Source: Solibacteraceae bacterium
GTDB lineage: Bacteria; Acidobacteriota; Terriglobia; Bryobacterales; Bryobacteraceae
DNA: 64,000 nt
Direction: 5' to 3'
Assembly (NCBI GenBank): GCA_026984795.1
Contig: JALSRK010000060.1
Span: forward strand, 62,001-126,000
Positions 8,383-18,987 of the stretch are shown in pieces; the first letter of the stretch is position 1; every line of letters starts with the position of its first letter. The position numbers were made by a program, and so were the translations under genes. Below the pieces are notes generated by a model that searched no databases, had not been told where the DNA came from, and saw nothing but the letters and a program-made list of their open reading frames with translations.

Positions 8383-9438
8383 ATGCTGGGTCGTCTGCTT
8401 GTCGCGTGCCTGGCCGCGTCCGTCGCCTTCGGCCAGGCCGGCCCCGAACCCGCCCCGGCGCCCGCCGCGGGCGCCACGGCGCAATACGCCGGACAGGAGG
8501 GGACTCCGCCGATCCGGGTTCGGGTGGACGAGGTGATCGTGCCCGTCAGCGTCACCGACGAAAAAGGCCGGTTCGTTACCAATCTGACGAAGGACGACTT
8601 CAAGATCTTCGACCAGGGCGTCGAACAACAGATTGAATACTTCAGCGCCGAACACAATCAGCCGGTCGTCATCGGTTTCCTGATCGAGCAATCCAACACG
8701 ATCCGGCTCCGGTGGAAGCGCTTCCGGGAGGCCGCGATCGAACTGGTGCTGGCGCTGATGCCGGAGGATCCGCGTTTCAGCGGCTATCTGATTTCCTACG
8801 CCAACGAGCCTGAACTGCTGGTGAACACCACCTGGGAACCGGGACCGATCCTCGACGCCATCCGGGCAATGAAGCCCGGCGGTGGAGCCGCGCTGTTCGA
8901 TGCGATCTACATGGCGTGTACCAGCCGCCAGCTCGTCGAGGGGGAGCCGATCGAACCGCGCCGCGTCCTCATCATTATGGGCGACGGGCATGACAATGCC
9001 AGCTCGAGGACTCTGGAAGAGGCTCTCGAAGTGGCCCAGCGTAACCTGGTGACGATCTACGGCATTTCGACGGTGGCTTTCGAGTTCCACGGCGAGGAGG
9101 AGAACAACCTCGTCCGGCTGGCCCGGGAGACCGGGGGGCGGGTCGAGTACCCGCTCAACGACATCTACGACGATGTCGCCGGCTATCTGTCGAAACCCCA
9201 GGATGCGGGCAATTACGCCCTTACGGTGGGTACCGGGAGTTATTCGTCTCACCTGGCCGAGCGGCTCTTTGATACCATCGCCGCCTTGACCGGTGATATC
9301 ACCACCCGCTACATCTTGCGCTACCGGCCGACTTCGGCCGATGACGACCCGAAGGTCTTCCGCAAGATCCGGGTGGTGGTGAACCTGCCCAACGTCAAGG
9401 TCCGCCACCGCAGCGGCTATTACCCTTACGCTCCCTGA
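8383..9438 (+). CDS. Acidobacterial VWFA-related domain protein
   Basis: 351 residues with a signal peptide (1-17). The first half carries a beta-rich module with the pattern VPVSVTDEKGRFVTNLTKDDFKIF, diagnostic for the VWFA-related family expanded in Acidobacteriota. A von Willebrand A fold follows (about 92-260). The MIDAS motif is degenerate: FLIEQSNT replaces DxSxS, with Glu for the first Asp, so classical metal-ion binding is doubtful. The function of this family is unknown; it is exported and probably mediates envelope or extracellular protein contacts. Confidence 0.9.
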   Translation: MLGRLLVACLAASVAFGQAGPEPAPAPAAGATAQYAGQEGTPPIRVRVDEVIVPVSVTDEKGRFVTNLTKDDFKIFDQGVEQQIEYFSAEHNQPVVIGFLIEQSNTIRLRWKRFREAAIELVLALMPEDPRFSGYLISYANEPELLVNTTWEPGPILDAIRAMKPGGGAALFDAIYMACTSRQLVEGEPIEPRRVLIIMGDGHDNASSRTLEEALEVAQRNLVTIYGISTVAFEFHGEEENNLVRLARETGGRVEYPLNDIYDDVAGYLSKPQDAGNYALTVGTGSYSSHLAERLFDTIAALTGDITTRYILRYRPTSADDDPKVFRKIRVVVNLPNVKVRHRSGYYPYAP

Positions 9439-9510
9439 CCGCTCGCATTTTTCCATCACCAGCGCTGCGCTGAGGCATGAACGATCCCGATAAGATGTTT
9501 GAGGAGCGAA

Positions 9511-10317
9511 ATGGCCGGCGTGACCGCAACTCGGCGTGGCGCCTGTTCGGTGCTGGAGCTCGCCCTGCCGGGGCGGGAACCGGAGCCGGCCGGCGTCATC
9601 CTTCATGATCCAGGGACCGGACGCCTCGGAGTCCGCCTGCGGCGCGACTGGCGCGAGATCGCTCCCGAGGACGAAGCGGAGGTTCTGGAACTGATCGAGG
9701 ACGACCTCCGCGCCAAGGCCGCCGAAATGGGACCCGAAACTTTCGTGGCCCACCTCGAGGACACGCTTTCGAACACGCTGCGCATCTCAGACCGGGAGAC
9801 CGTGCTCCTCGGCGATTTCGAACGCACCCTGAACCGCCTTTACAACGACCGCGTCCGAGCCACCGTACTGCCCTTCGAAACCCACCTGCCGGTCTATTCC
9901 TGCGGGGCAGCGGCGGGCAAGTTCGGCGAGAACATGGCCGTCGAGCCGGAGGGTTGGGTCGAAGCCCCGCTCCACCTCCGGCTCCACGACAAGATGTTCG
10001 TCGCCACCGTCACCGGCCGCTCCATGGAGCCGGTGATTCCGGACGGCGCGCGTTGCATCTTCCGCGCCGGGGTCGCCGGAACCCGCCAGGGCAAGCTCGT
10101 CCTCGTCGAAAACCGGGAAGAATCCGAAGCGGGCGGGGAACGCTACACCGTGAAGCGCTACCGGTCGTTCAAGCGGGTCGAAGGCGACAGTTGGCGCCAC
10201 GAGAAGATCGTCATGGAACCGCTGAACCCGGAGTTCGAGGCCTGGGAGATCGATCCGGAATCCGCCGAGGCGGAAAAGGTCCGCGTGGTCGCCGAGTTCG
10301 TCTGTGTGCTCTACTGA
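9511..10317 (+). CDS. S24/LexA-like serine peptidase without a visible DNA-binding domain
   Basis: 268 residues from ATG 9511 (GAGGAG 4 nt upstream). The C-terminal half is a LexA/UmuD-like S24 domain: nucleophile in [12 protein letters not shown] (Ser near 171) and general base in YTVKRY (Lys near 215). LexA and phage repressors carry an N-terminal helix-turn-helix; here residues 1-115 instead form an acidic region with [16 protein letters not shown] and a helical [20 protein letters not shown] segment, with no HTH that I can see. Hence probably not a LexA repressor. It could be a self-cleaving regulator or an adaptor using a different N-terminal partner domain. Its 3' end overlaps acnA by 7 nt tail to tail. 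Confidence 0.85.
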   Translation: MAGVTATRRGACSVLELALPGREPEPAGVILHDPGTGRLGVRLRRDWREIAPEDEAEVLELIEDDLRAKAAEMGPETFVAHLEDTLSNTLRISDRETVLLGDFERTLNRLYNDRVRATVLPFETHLPVYSCGAAAGKFGENMAVEPEGWVEAPLHLRLHDKMFVATVTGRSMEPVIPDGARCIFRAGVAGTRQGKLVLVENREESEAGGERYTVKRYRSFKRVEGDSWRHEKIVMEPLNPEFEAWEIDPESAEAEKVRVVAEFVCVLY

Positions 10318-12971
10318 GCCAACTGCCGCAGCACGTACTTCAGGATGCCGCCGTGGCGGTAGTAGTCGACTTCCTTCGGCGTATCGAGCCGCACCCTAAC
10401 CTGGAAGCTCTTCTCCGAACCGTCGGCGGCGCGGGCCTTCATCACAGCGATCCGGTCGCCCTCGACCGCGCCTTGCAGGCCCTCGATCGAGTACTCTTCG
10501 GTTCCGGTCAGCCCCAGGCTCTCGCGGTTCTCGCCGGGCAGGAACTCCACCGGCAAGACGCCCATCCCCACCAGGTTCGAGCGGTGGATGCGCTCGAAGC
10601 TTTCGGCCAGCACGGCTTTCACCCCGAGCAGCGCCGGACCCTTGGCCGCCCAGTCGCGCGACGATCCGGTGCCGTACTCCTTGCCGGCGATCACGATCAG
10701 TCCCACGCCCTCTTGCTTGTAGCGCATGGCGGCGTCGAAGACGCTCATCTGCTCACCGGAGGGCTGGTGGCGCGTCCAGCCGCCTTCGGTACCCGGGGCC
10801 AGCAGGTTGCGGATGCGGATGTTGGCGAAGGTGCCCCGCATCATCACCTCGTGATTGCCCCGGCGGGAGCCGTAGCTGTTGAAGTCCTTCGGCTCGACGC
10901 CGTGAGCGATCAGGTACTGGCCGGCGGGGCTGTCCGGCGGAATGGCTCCGGCCGGCGAGATATGGTCCGTGGTCACCGTGTCGCCGAGCACCAGCAGCGC
11001 CCGCAGGCTGGTCAGGTCGGCCAGCTTCTCGCCCGGTGCGCTCATGTCCTCGAAGAACGGCGGGTGCTTCACGTAGGTCGATTTTTCGTCCCACGAGTAA
11101 GAGTCCCCTTCCGGCACCTGGATGGTCCGCCACTGCTCGCTCCCCTCGAAGACGCGGCCGTAAGCCTCGCGGAACATCTCCGGGCGGACGCTCTTGGCGA
11201 CCACCTCGCGCAGCTCTTCGGCCGTCGGCCAGATGTCCTTCAGGTAAACGTCGTTGCCGTCGCGGTCCTTGCCCAGCGGCTGGTTCACCAGGTCGATGTC
11301 CACCCGGCCGGCGATGGCGTAGGCGACCACCAGGGGCGGGGAAGCCAGGTAGTTGGCCCGCGTCAGGGGATTCACCCGGCCCTCGAAGTTCCGGTTGCCG
11401 CTGAGCACGCTGGCGGCGATGAGCCCGGTCTCGGCCACCGCCTTGGCCACCGGCTCCGGCAGCGGTCCGGAGTTGCCGATACAGGTGGTGCAGCCGTAGC
11501 CCACCACGTGGAACTTCAACTGCTCCAGCGCCGCGAGCAGGCCCGACTCCCTGAGATAGTCGGTCACCACTTTCGAGCCGGGCGCCAGCGACGTCTTCAC
11601 CCACGGCTTCACCGTCAGGCCCCGCTCGACGGCTTTCTTGGCCACCAGGCCCGCGCCCAGCATCACCGAAGGATTCGAGGTGTTCGTGCAACTGGTGATC
11701 GCCGCGATCACCACCGCGCCGTCCTGGATCGTCTCCTTGCGGCCGTCGAGCTCCACTTCGGCCCGCTTCGGCTCTCCCCGGACCAGGCTCAGGAACGCCC
11801 GCTTCATTTCCGGCAGGTCGATGCGGTCCTGCGGCCGCTTGGGGCCCGCCAGCGAGGGTTTCACCGTCGCCAGGTCCAACTCGACAGTCTCCGAGAAGAC
11901 CGGCTCGGGCGAATCGGCCGTCCGGAACAGCCCCTGCTCCTTGCAATAGGCTTCGACCAGCGCCACCTGCTCTTCGCTCCGCCCGGTCAGGCGCAGGTAG
12001 TCGAGCGTCAACTCGTCCACCGGGAAGAAGCCCGCCGTAGCGCCGTATTCCGGACTCATATTGGCGATCGTGGCGCGGTCGGCCAGCGTCAGCGACTGGA
12101 GCCCAGGCCCGTAGTATTCGACGAACTTACCCACCACCCCCGTCTTGCGGAGCAGCTCGGTCACCGTGAGCACCAGATCCGTCGCCGTCGCCCCTTCGGG
12201 CAGCTCTCCGTAGAGCTTGAAGCCCACCACCGGCGGCAGCAGCATCGAGATCGGCTGGCCCAGCATGCAGGCCTCGGCCTCAATGCCGCCTACGCCCCAG
12301 CCCAGCACCCCCAGGCCGTTGATCATCGTCGTATGCGAGTCCGTGCCGACCAGCGTGTCCGGGTAGGCCAGGGCCTCGCCGTTGGTCTTGGGGAAGACGA
12401 CGCTCGCCAGGTATTCCAGGTTGATCTGGTGGACGATGCCGGTATCCGGCGGCACCACGCGGAAGTTCCGGAACGCCCGCTGGCCCCAGCGCAGGAAGGC
12501 GTACCGCTCGCGGTTGCGCTGGAACTCCATCAGGGCGTTGAAATCCACCGCGTCGGGCGAGCCGAACTTGTCCACCTGCACCGAGTGGTCGATCACCAGG
12601 TCCACTGGCAGCAGTGGGTTGGCTTTCTTGGGATCGGCGCCCATCCTCTTGAGCGCGTCGCGCATCGCCGCCAGATCCACCACCGCCGGCACACCCGTGA
12701 AATCCTGCAGCAGGACCCGCGCCGGCATGAAGCTGATTTCCCTCTGGACCGGCTTGCCGTCCCACTTCGCGACAAATTCGATGTCTCCGGCGCGGACCGT
12801 CCGCCCGTCCTCGTGGCGCAACAGGTTCTCGAGCAGGATCTTAATAGAAAACGGCAGGCGCGAGACGGCGCCAACGCCTGCCTTCTCCAGAGCATCGAGA
12901 CGGAATATCCGGTATTCACGCCCGCCCACACGAACTGTACCGGCGGCTTGGAAGGAGTTGGCAGTAGACAT
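10311..12971 (-). CDS. acnA: Aconitate hydratase A
   Basis: 886 residues, typical for the AcnA/IRP1 class. It interconverts citrate and isocitrate in the TCA cycle. The three [4Fe-4S] ligand cysteines are in SCTNTSN (near 428) and GCTTCIGN (near 493 and 496); [13 protein letters not shown] and the C-terminal swivel domain with [16 protein letters not shown] are present. ATG 12971 has AAGGAG about 8 nt upstream. It is transcribed alone, divergent from gyrA. Confidence 0.97.
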   Translation of the reverse strand: MSTANSFQAAGTVRVGGREYRIFRLDALEKAGVGAVSRLPFSIKILLENLLRHEDGRTVRAGDIEFVAKWDGKPVQREISFMPARVLLQDFTGVPAVVDLAAMRDALKRMGADPKKANPLLPVDLVIDHSVQVDKFGSPDAVDFNALMEFQRNRERYAFLRWGQRAFRNFRVVPPDTGIVHQINLEYLASVVFPKTNGEALAYPDTLVGTDSHTTMINGLGVLGWGVGGIEAEACMLGQPISMLLPPVVGFKLYGELPEGATATDLVLTVTELLRKTGVVGKFVEYYGPGLQSLTLADRATIANMSPEYGATAGFFPVDELTLDYLRLTGRSEEQVALVEAYCKEQGLFRTADSPEPVFSETVELDLATVKPSLAGPKRPQDRIDLPEMKRAFLSLVRGEPKRAEVELDGRKETIQDGAVVIAAITSCTNTSNPSVMLGAGLVAKKAVERGLTVKPWVKTSLAPGSKVVTDYLRESGLLAALEQLKFHVVGYGCTTCIGNSGPLPEPVAKAVAETGLIAASVLSGNRNFEGRVNPLTRANYLASPPLVVAYAIAGRVDIDLVNQPLGKDRDGNDVYLKDIWPTAEELREVVAKSVRPEMFREAYGRVFEGSEQWRTIQVPEGDSYSWDEKSTYVKHPPFFEDMSAPGEKLADLTSLRALLVLGDTVTTDHISPAGAIPPDSPAGQYLIAHGVEPKDFNSYGSRRGNHEVMMRGTFANIRIRNLLAPGTEGGWTRHQPSGEQMSVFDAAMRYKQEGVGLIVIAGKEYGTGSSRDWAAKGPALLGVKAVLAESFERIHRSNLVGMGVLPVEFLPGENRESLGLTGTEEYSIEGLQGAVEGDRIAVMKARAADGSEKSFQVRVRLDTPKEVDYYRHGGILKYVLRQLAQ

Positions 12972-13197
12972 AATCAGGCTCCTTGGAACAGATCATTTTC
13001 CCACACCCCGAGGGCGGCGATCTTCCGGTGAGGATTGGCGTGCCGGTAATGGGGATGAAACCGGCCTTGGGGCCGCGGATTCACCCTGCCGCGGCAGCCG
13101 CCCGGCGCCGCCTGCGGCGGGGCTCCATCAAGGCCGGCCGAAGCGCTGGCTCCGGCGGCCGGGGTCTTCCGGATAAACCACGTTTTCTCAACAACTT

Positions 13198-13206
13198 TGA
13201 TATAAT
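13198..13206 (+). promoter_or_regulatory. Extended -10 promoter of gyrA
   Basis: TGA-TATAAT matches the extended -10 (TGnTATAAT); no convincing -35 hexamer lies at 16-18 nt, as expected for extended -10 promoters. The transcript would carry a leader of about 57 nt with AAGGAG just before the TTG start. Confidence 0.55.
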
Positions 13207-13269
13207 GAAGAGAACGCCCTCGCGGGGCGAACAAAAGGTAAAAGCGCCTCCCCCTGGCAAGGAGTCAAA

Positions 13270-15819
13270 TTGGCCGATTCACACGATTCCCAGATCCCGA
13301 ACAACCCCTCCTCCGGCGGCTCGCAGATGCCGTTGAACGGGATGGTCGGCAAGGACCTGATCCCGGTCAACATCGAAGACGAAATGCGGCGCTCGTATCT
13401 CGATTACGCCATGAGCGTAATCATCGGCCGCGCCCTGCCCGATATCCGCGACGGTCTCAAGCCAGTCCACCGGCGTATTCTTTACACGATGCACGAGATG
13501 GGCCTCCACTACAACCGGCCCACCCGCAAGTGCGCCAAGATCGTCGGCGAGGTCATGGGTAAGTATCACCCGCATGGCGACGCGGCGATTTACGATACCC
13601 TCGTCCGGCTGGCCCAGGACTTCACGATGCGCTATCCGCTCGTTCAGGGCCAGGGCAACTTCGGCTCCATCGACGGCGATCCGCCGGCGGCGATGCGTTA
13701 CACGGAGGCCCGCCTGGCGCGGATCGCCGAGGCGCTGCTCGAAGATATCGACAAGGAAACGGTCGACTTCCGCCCGAATTACGATGACAGCGAAGTCGAA
13801 CCGGAGGTCCTGCCCACCCGCGTCCCCAATCTCTTGGTGAACGGCGCCTCCGGCATCGCGGTCGGCATGGCCACCAATATTCCGCCCCACAATCTCTCCG
13901 AGATCATCGACGCCACTATCCTGCTGGTCAAGAAGCCGAAGGCCTCCTTCGAGGAGATCCTCCAACTCGTTCCCGGACCCGACTTTCCCACCGGCGGCTT
14001 CATCCTCGGCCGCGACGGGATCGTCGGCGCCTACAAGACCGGCCGCGGCTCGATCAAGATGCGCGCCCGGGCGGCCACCGAGACCATCGGCAAAGACCGC
14101 GAGGCCATCATCGTCACCGAGATCCCCTACCAGGTGAACAAGTCGAAGCTGATCGAGCAGATCGCCGGCCTGGTCAACGACAAGAAGATCGACGGCATCT
14201 CGGACATCCGCGACGAGAGCGATCGCGAAGGCATGCGCATCGTGATCGAGTTGAAGCGGGGCGAGCAGCCTGAAGTCGTCCTGAACAACCTCTACAAGCA
14301 CACCCAGATGCAGACGAACTTCGGGGTGATCATGCTCTCGATCGTCAACGGGCAGCCCCGGCAGCTCCCGCTCAAAGACATCCTGCTCCGCTTCATCGAC
14401 CATCGCGTCGATGTGGTCCGCCGCCGGACGGACTACCTGTTGCGCAAGGCCCGCGCCCGCGAGCACATTCTGCTCGGCTTCCAGAAGGCCCTGCAGAATC
14501 TCGATGAAGTGATTCGGCTGATCCGGGCGTCAAAAACGCCGAAAGAAGCCCGCGACTCCCTCATCCAGAGGTTCGACTTCACCGAGAAGCAGGCTCAGGC
14601 GATCATCGAACTCCAGCTCCAGCGGTTGACCAGCATGGAGCAACAGAAGATCCTCGACGAGCTGGCCGAGATCCAGCGCAAGATCGCCGAGTATCTCGAG
14701 ATTCTGGGCTCCGAGGAGGTCCTCCGGCAGGTCATTATCAAGGAACTGCGTGAGATCAAGAAGCAGTTCGGCGACGAGCGGAGAACCGAGATCGTCAACG
14801 ATCCGGGCGACATCCACATCGAGGACCTGGTGCCTCGCGAGGACGTCACCGTCACCGTCACCCGGGGCGGCTACTTGAAGCGCACGCCGATCGACGTCTA
14901 CCGCCGCGTGGCCCGGGGCGCCAAGGGACGCAAAGGCATGGTTCCGCGGGGCGAAGACGTGGTCGAGTACATGGTGGTGGCCAACACCCACACCTATCTG
15001 TTGGTGTTCACCAACAAGGGCCGCGTGTACTGGCTCAAGATCTACAACATTCCCGATTCCTCGCCGTCGAGCAAAGGCAAGCACATCCGCAGTTTGCTGA
15101 ACATGCTGCCTGACGAGGAACCGAAAGCCTTCCTCTCGGTCGCCGAGTTCGAGGAAGACAAGTTCATCGTGATGTGCACGGCCCAGGGCACGGTGAAGAA
15201 GTGCAAGCTCTCCGAGTTTGCCCATCCGATGTCCCGGGGCATCATCGCCATCGGCATGCACGAAGGCGACGAACTGATCGCGGCCCGGCTTTCCACCGGC
15301 GACGACTACATCTTCATCGCCACGCACGAAGGTAAAGCCATCCGGTTTCACGAAAGCGCTGTGCGGCCGATGGGGCGCCCGGCTCGCGGCGTCCGGGGCA
15401 TCCGGCTCGCCGAAGGGGATCGGGTCATCGGCATGGAGGTGATGCGCGAAAACGACATGGTGCTGAGCATCTCCGAGCTCGGCTATGGCAAGCGGACGGC
15501 CTTGCGGCTCTACCGGGTGACGAACCGCGGGGGCAAGGGGATTATCAATATGAAGACGACCCGGCGGGTCGGTAAGGTCGTCACTATCCTGCCCGTGAAG
15601 GACGAGACCGACGTCTTCGTCATCACCATGAACGGGAAGATCATCCGCACCGAGGCTGGCGAGATCCGCAAAGTGGGGCGCAGCGCTTCCGGCGTCCGGT
15701 TGGTGCGGCTGGAGGAAGGCGACCGCGTGGCGGCGGCCTCCGTCGTGCCGGAATCCGAGGTCAACGGCGACGGAAGCAGTGACCGCAAGAACAATCAGGA
15801 AATGCTGCCGCTGCAGTAG
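13270..15819 (+). CDS. gyrA: DNA gyrase subunit A
   Basis: 849 residues. The breakage-reunion domain has the catalytic Tyr144 (AAMRYTEAR) and the quinolone-determining stretch [12 protein letters not shown], in which Ala105 replaces the E. coli Ser83 while Asp109 (Asp87 equivalent) is kept. The C-terminal beta-pinwheel contains a GyrA-box (TNRGGKG), which favours GyrA over ParC. It ends with an acidic/polar tail. The start is TTG 13270, supported by AAGGAG about 6 nt upstream; ATG 13328 would lack such a site and lies inside the N-terminal arm. GyrB is not in this window. Introduces negative supercoils with GyrB. Confidence 0.96.
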   Translation: MADSHDSQIPNNPSSGGSQMPLNGMVGKDLIPVNIEDEMRRSYLDYAMSVIIGRALPDIRDGLKPVHRRILYTMHEMGLHYNRPTRKCAKIVGEVMGKYHPHGDAAIYDTLVRLAQDFTMRYPLVQGQGNFGSIDGDPPAAMRYTEARLARIAEALLEDIDKETVDFRPNYDDSEVEPEVLPTRVPNLLVNGASGIAVGMATNIPPHNLSEIIDATILLVKKPKASFEEILQLVPGPDFPTGGFILGRDGIVGAYKTGRGSIKMRARAATETIGKDREAIIVTEIPYQVNKSKLIEQIAGLVNDKKIDGISDIRDESDREGMRIVIELKRGEQPEVVLNNLYKHTQMQTNFGVIMLSIVNGQPRQLPLKDILLRFIDHRVDVVRRRTDYLLRKARAREHILLGFQKALQNLDEVIRLIRASKTPKEARDSLIQRFDFTEKQAQAIIELQLQRLTSMEQQKILDELAEIQRKIAEYLEILGSEEVLRQVIIKELREIKKQFGDERRTEIVNDPGDIHIEDLVPREDVTVTVTRGGYLKRTPIDVYRRVARGAKGRKGMVPRGEDVVEYMVVANTHTYLLVFTNKGRVYWLKIYNIPDSSPSSKGKHIRSLLNMLPDEEPKAFLSVAEFEEDKFIVMCTAQGTVKKCKLSEFAHPMSRGIIAIGMHEGDELIAARLSTGDDYIFIATHEGKAIRFHESAVRPMGRPARGVRGIRLAEGDRVIGMEVMRENDMVLSISELGYGKRTALRLYRVTNRGGKGIINMKTTRRVGKVVTILPVKDETDVFVITMNGKIIRTEAGEIRKVGRSASGVRLVRLEEGDRVAAASVVPESEVNGDGSSDRKNNQEMLPLQ

Positions 15820-15845
15820 CGGCCGGCGCCGAGAGACCCGGCGGT

Positions 15846-15860
15846 GGAGTGTGCCACTCC
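15846..15860 (+). terminator. Small hairpin between convergent gyrA and RND operon 2
   Basis: GGAGTG-TGC-CACTCC forms a perfect 6-bp stem in the 120-nt convergent gap, followed by G-rich sequence rather than a T-run. Weak evidence for a terminator. Confidence 0.2.
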
Positions 15861-15939
15861 GGGGGGCCGCGGAACGGATCCGGCGCCGGAACTTGCGCCT
15901 TTGCCCGCCGCCGCGTCACACTCCCACGTGCGCCGGGCA

Positions 15940-18900
15940 CTATGCCTCGGCCGGATGCCGGATGCGGAAGAAGATCGCGTAGAGCGTCGGCACCACCAGC
16001 AGCGTCAGGAAGGTGGCGAAGCCCAGGCCGAAGACGATCGTCACCGCCATGGCCACGAAAAAGGCGTCCTGGAAGAGCGGCAGCATGCCGAGCATCGTCG
16101 TCAGCGCCGCCATCATGACCGGCCGCATGCGGCTGACGCCCGCCTCGATGACGGCGTCATAGGGATCCTTGCCTTCCCGGATCAATTCGTCGGTGGCGTC
16201 GATCAGCACGATCGAGTTCTTGATCAGCATTCCGGTCAGGCTCAGGAACCCGAGCAGCGCCATGAAGCCGAAGGGCTGCTCAGTGAGCAGCAGGCCGACC
16301 GTGACCCCGATCACCGCCAGCGGCACCGTGAGAAAGATGATCGTCGGCTGCTTGATCCGGTCGAACAGCATGATGACGATCAGCACCATCAGCCCGAAGG
16401 CCAACGGCAGCTTGCCGGCCAGGGCCGCCTGGGCCTTGTCGGAGTCGTACTTCTCTCCCCGCCACTCGAACTCGAAGCCCGAGGGCAGCTCGATCGACTC
16501 GATCGCCGCCGCGATGCGCTGGCGCAGCGCCTCGGCCGTGCCGAAGCCTTCGTCGGCCTGGGCCTTCAGCGCCCGTTTGCGGTCGATTCGGCGGATGATG
16601 TTGTCGTCGAAGCTTGTCTCGATCTTGGGGACCACCTGGCTCAACGGCACCGTCCGGCCCGTGCCGCTCGCCCACACCGGGATGCTCGACAGGTTGCTCG
16701 CATCCGCCCGCTCCTGGGCAGGCGCCCGGGCGATGATCGGCAGCAGGTCGTCGGCTTGCCGGAAGACGCCCACGGTGCGTCCTTCGAAGCTCATCTGGAT
16801 CGCCGCCGCTACGTCGGGCCGGGTGACCCCGGCCGCCCGGGCCAGCGTCTCCGAGTAGACCGGTTTCAAAACCTTCACTTGATGCCGCCAGTCGTCGCGG
16901 ATGTTCACCGCCGCCGGATCGCTCCGCATGATCCTCTTGGCCTGCTCGGCGAGTTGGCGCAGGATGCGCCGGTCCGGCCCGGTGAACATCGCCTCGATCT
17001 TGGCGCCCTTGCCGGGGCCGATACGGAACTTCTTGGTCCAGGACTCGGCATCGGGGAAGTTCGCCGCCACGTACTCGTCAACCTGCTCGCGCATGGCGTC
17101 GATCTTCTTGTAGTCATCCACCGAAATGACGATCATTCCGTAGGCGCTGTTGATGTCTTCCGGTGAATAAGTGAGCAGGAACCGCATCGCTCCCTGGCCG
17201 GTGAAGGCGGCCGTATGCGTGACTCCTTCGACGTTCTTCCGGATCCACTCGTCGATCTTAGCGATGTCGGCCGCGGTGGTCCGGATGTGCGTTCCTTCGG
17301 GGCGCCAATACTCGACGTAGAACTGCGGTCGCGTCGAGTCCGGGAAAAAGCTCTTGTCCACATAGCCGAAGCCCCAGACCGAGGCCAGAAAGATGGCCAC
17401 TACGACCGCCACCGTGATCCACCGCCGGTCTACACACAACTCCAGGATCTTGCGGTAGGCCCCATAGATCTTGCCCCCGTAGGGATCGGCGGCGTCGCCC
17501 TGTTGGGCCGGTTTCAGCATCATCGTGCCCAGCAGCGGCGTCGTGGTTACCGCAAAGACCCAGCTCAGGCCCAGCGAGAACAGGATCACCTGGAACAGCG
17601 AGCGGCAGTACTCGCCGGTCGCATCCTGTGAGACGCCAATCGCCGCGAAGGCCAGAATGGCCACCGCCGTCGCCCCTAACAAAGGCAGCGAGTTCTTCCC
17701 GACCACTTCGATAGCCGCCCGCACCCGGTCCATCCCTTTCTGCGAGCCGACCAGGATGCCGTCGGTGACGACGATCGCGTTGTCCACCAGCATCCCGAGG
17801 GCGATGATCAGCGCGCCGAGCGAGATGCGCTCCAGGTTCACCCCCCAGATGGCCATGGGGATGAACGTGCCGGCGATGGTGAACAGCAGCGTCATGCCGA
17901 TCAGTAGCGCGCTGCGCATCCCCATGAAGATCAGCAGCACGACGATGACGATCACCAGCGCCTCGATCAGGTTCACCATGAAGCCGCTGACCGCCTTCTT
18001 GACGTCGTCGGCCTGAAAGCTCACCACGCCTAGTTCCATCCCCTCGGGGATGCGTGATTCCAGCTCCGCCAGCCGCGCGTTCACCGCCTCGCCCATGACC
18101 ACCGCGTTGCCGCCCTGGGCGGTGGAGATGCCGATGCCGATGGCCGGCTTGCCGTCGAAGGTCATGATCTGTTTCGGGGGATCCTGAAACCCTCGCTTGA
18201 TATCGGCCACATCGCGCAAGCGGACGAGCTTGCCGCCGGGAGCCCCCTGGATCAGCAGGTTGCTCAAGTCCTCCACGGAAGTGAACAGTCCGGTCGGCTC
18301 CACCCGGATGAATTCGGCGCCTACATGGATGCGGCCGGCGTCCACCACCGCATTCTGCAGCCCGAGGGTTCGATAAACGAGTTGGGGCGGGATGCCCAAC
18401 TGCGAGAGCCGCGCCCGCGACATTTCGACGTAGATCACCTCAGGGATCTTGCCCCAGAACTCGATCTTCGAGACGTCCTGACAGAGAAGCAGTTCGCGCT
18501 TCAGCATCTTCGCCACGTCCCAGAGCTCGGCGTAGGAGTAGCCCTCCCCGCTGAGCGCCAGAAACACGCCGTAGACGTCCCCGAAGTCGTCGTTGACGAT
18601 CGACGGGCCGGCGCCGGGCGGCAGGTTCCCCTGAATGTCGCCGACTTTGCGCCGGAGTTCGTCCCAGACCTGGGGCAGAGTGTACTTGTCGTACTTGTCC
18701 TGCATCTCCGCGTAGACGATGGAGAGTCCGGGGCGCGAGATCGACCGGACTTCCTTGAGCTGGCCCATCGCCTGGACGGCCGTCTCGATCCGGTCGGTGA
18801 CCTCCTCCTCGACTTCCCGGGGGCTCGCCCCCGGATAGGGGGTGAAGACGACCGCCTCCTTGATGGTGAATTCCGGGTCTTCGAGTCGGCCCAGGCTCTG

Positions 18901-18987
18901 GAACGATAGGTAGCCGCCTACCAGCGCCACGCCGGTGAGCACGAGGGTGGTGGTCTTGTGCTTGATCGAGAATTCGGCCAGATTCAT
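15940..18987 (-). CDS. RND efflux permease (operon 2)
   Basis: 1015 residues with the RND layout: N-terminal helix, porter domain, two six-helix bundles. TM4 carries GMLVDNAIVVTDG. Compared with the pump at 2954-6082 it is a different lineage: the N-terminus reads KHKTTTLVLTGVALVGGYLS and the sequence between the bundles diverges throughout. It overlaps the adaptor gene by 4 nt (ATGA at 18984-18987). It works with the adaptor and the TolC fusion encoded upstream as a complete tripartite exporter; the substrate is unknown. Confidence 0.93.
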   Translation of the reverse strand: MNLAEFSIKHKTTTLVLTGVALVGGYLSFQSLGRLEDPEFTIKEAVVFTPYPGASPREVEEEVTDRIETAVQAMGQLKEVRSISRPGLSIVYAEMQDKYDKYTLPQVWDELRRKVGDIQGNLPPGAGPSIVNDDFGDVYGVFLALSGEGYSYAELWDVAKMLKRELLLCQDVSKIEFWGKIPEVIYVEMSRARLSQLGIPPQLVYRTLGLQNAVVDAGRIHVGAEFIRVEPTGLFTSVEDLSNLLIQGAPGGKLVRLRDVADIKRGFQDPPKQIMTFDGKPAIGIGISTAQGGNAVVMGEAVNARLAELESRIPEGMELGVVSFQADDVKKAVSGFMVNLIEALVIVIVVLLIFMGMRSALLIGMTLLFTIAGTFIPMAIWGVNLERISLGALIIALGMLVDNAIVVTDGILVGSQKGMDRVRAAIEVVGKNSLPLLGATAVAILAFAAIGVSQDATGEYCRSLFQVILFSLGLSWVFAVTTTPLLGTMMLKPAQQGDAADPYGGKIYGAYRKILELCVDRRWITVAVVVAIFLASVWGFGYVDKSFFPDSTRPQFYVEYWRPEGTHIRTTAADIAKIDEWIRKNVEGVTHTAAFTGQGAMRFLLTYSPEDINSAYGMIVISVDDYKKIDAMREQVDEYVAANFPDAESWTKKFRIGPGKGAKIEAMFTGPDRRILRQLAEQAKRIMRSDPAAVNIRDDWRHQVKVLKPVYSETLARAAGVTRPDVAAAIQMSFEGRTVGVFRQADDLLPIIARAPAQERADASNLSSIPVWASGTGRTVPLSQVVPKIETSFDDNIIRRIDRKRALKAQADEGFGTAEALRQRIAAAIESIELPSGFEFEWRGEKYDSDKAQAALAGKLPLAFGLMVLIVIMLFDRIKQPTIIFLTVPLAVIGVTVGLLLTEQPFGFMALLGFLSLTGMLIKNSIVLIDATDELIREGKDPYDAVIEAGVSRMRPVMMAALTTMLGMLPLFQDAFFVAMAVTIVFGLGFATFLTLLVVPTLYAIFFRIRHPAEA

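Noticed and set aside
8383-9438. Functional MIDAS metal site in the VWFA-related protein
   Set aside because: The DxSxS signature is replaced by ExSxT-like residues, so a classical MIDAS cannot be claimed.
9954-13031. A 1025-codon open frame on the plus strand
   Set aside because: It is antisense to the acnA gene, is full of His/Arg/Gln-rich low-complexity text and matches no family; GC-rich genes commonly leave such open shadows.
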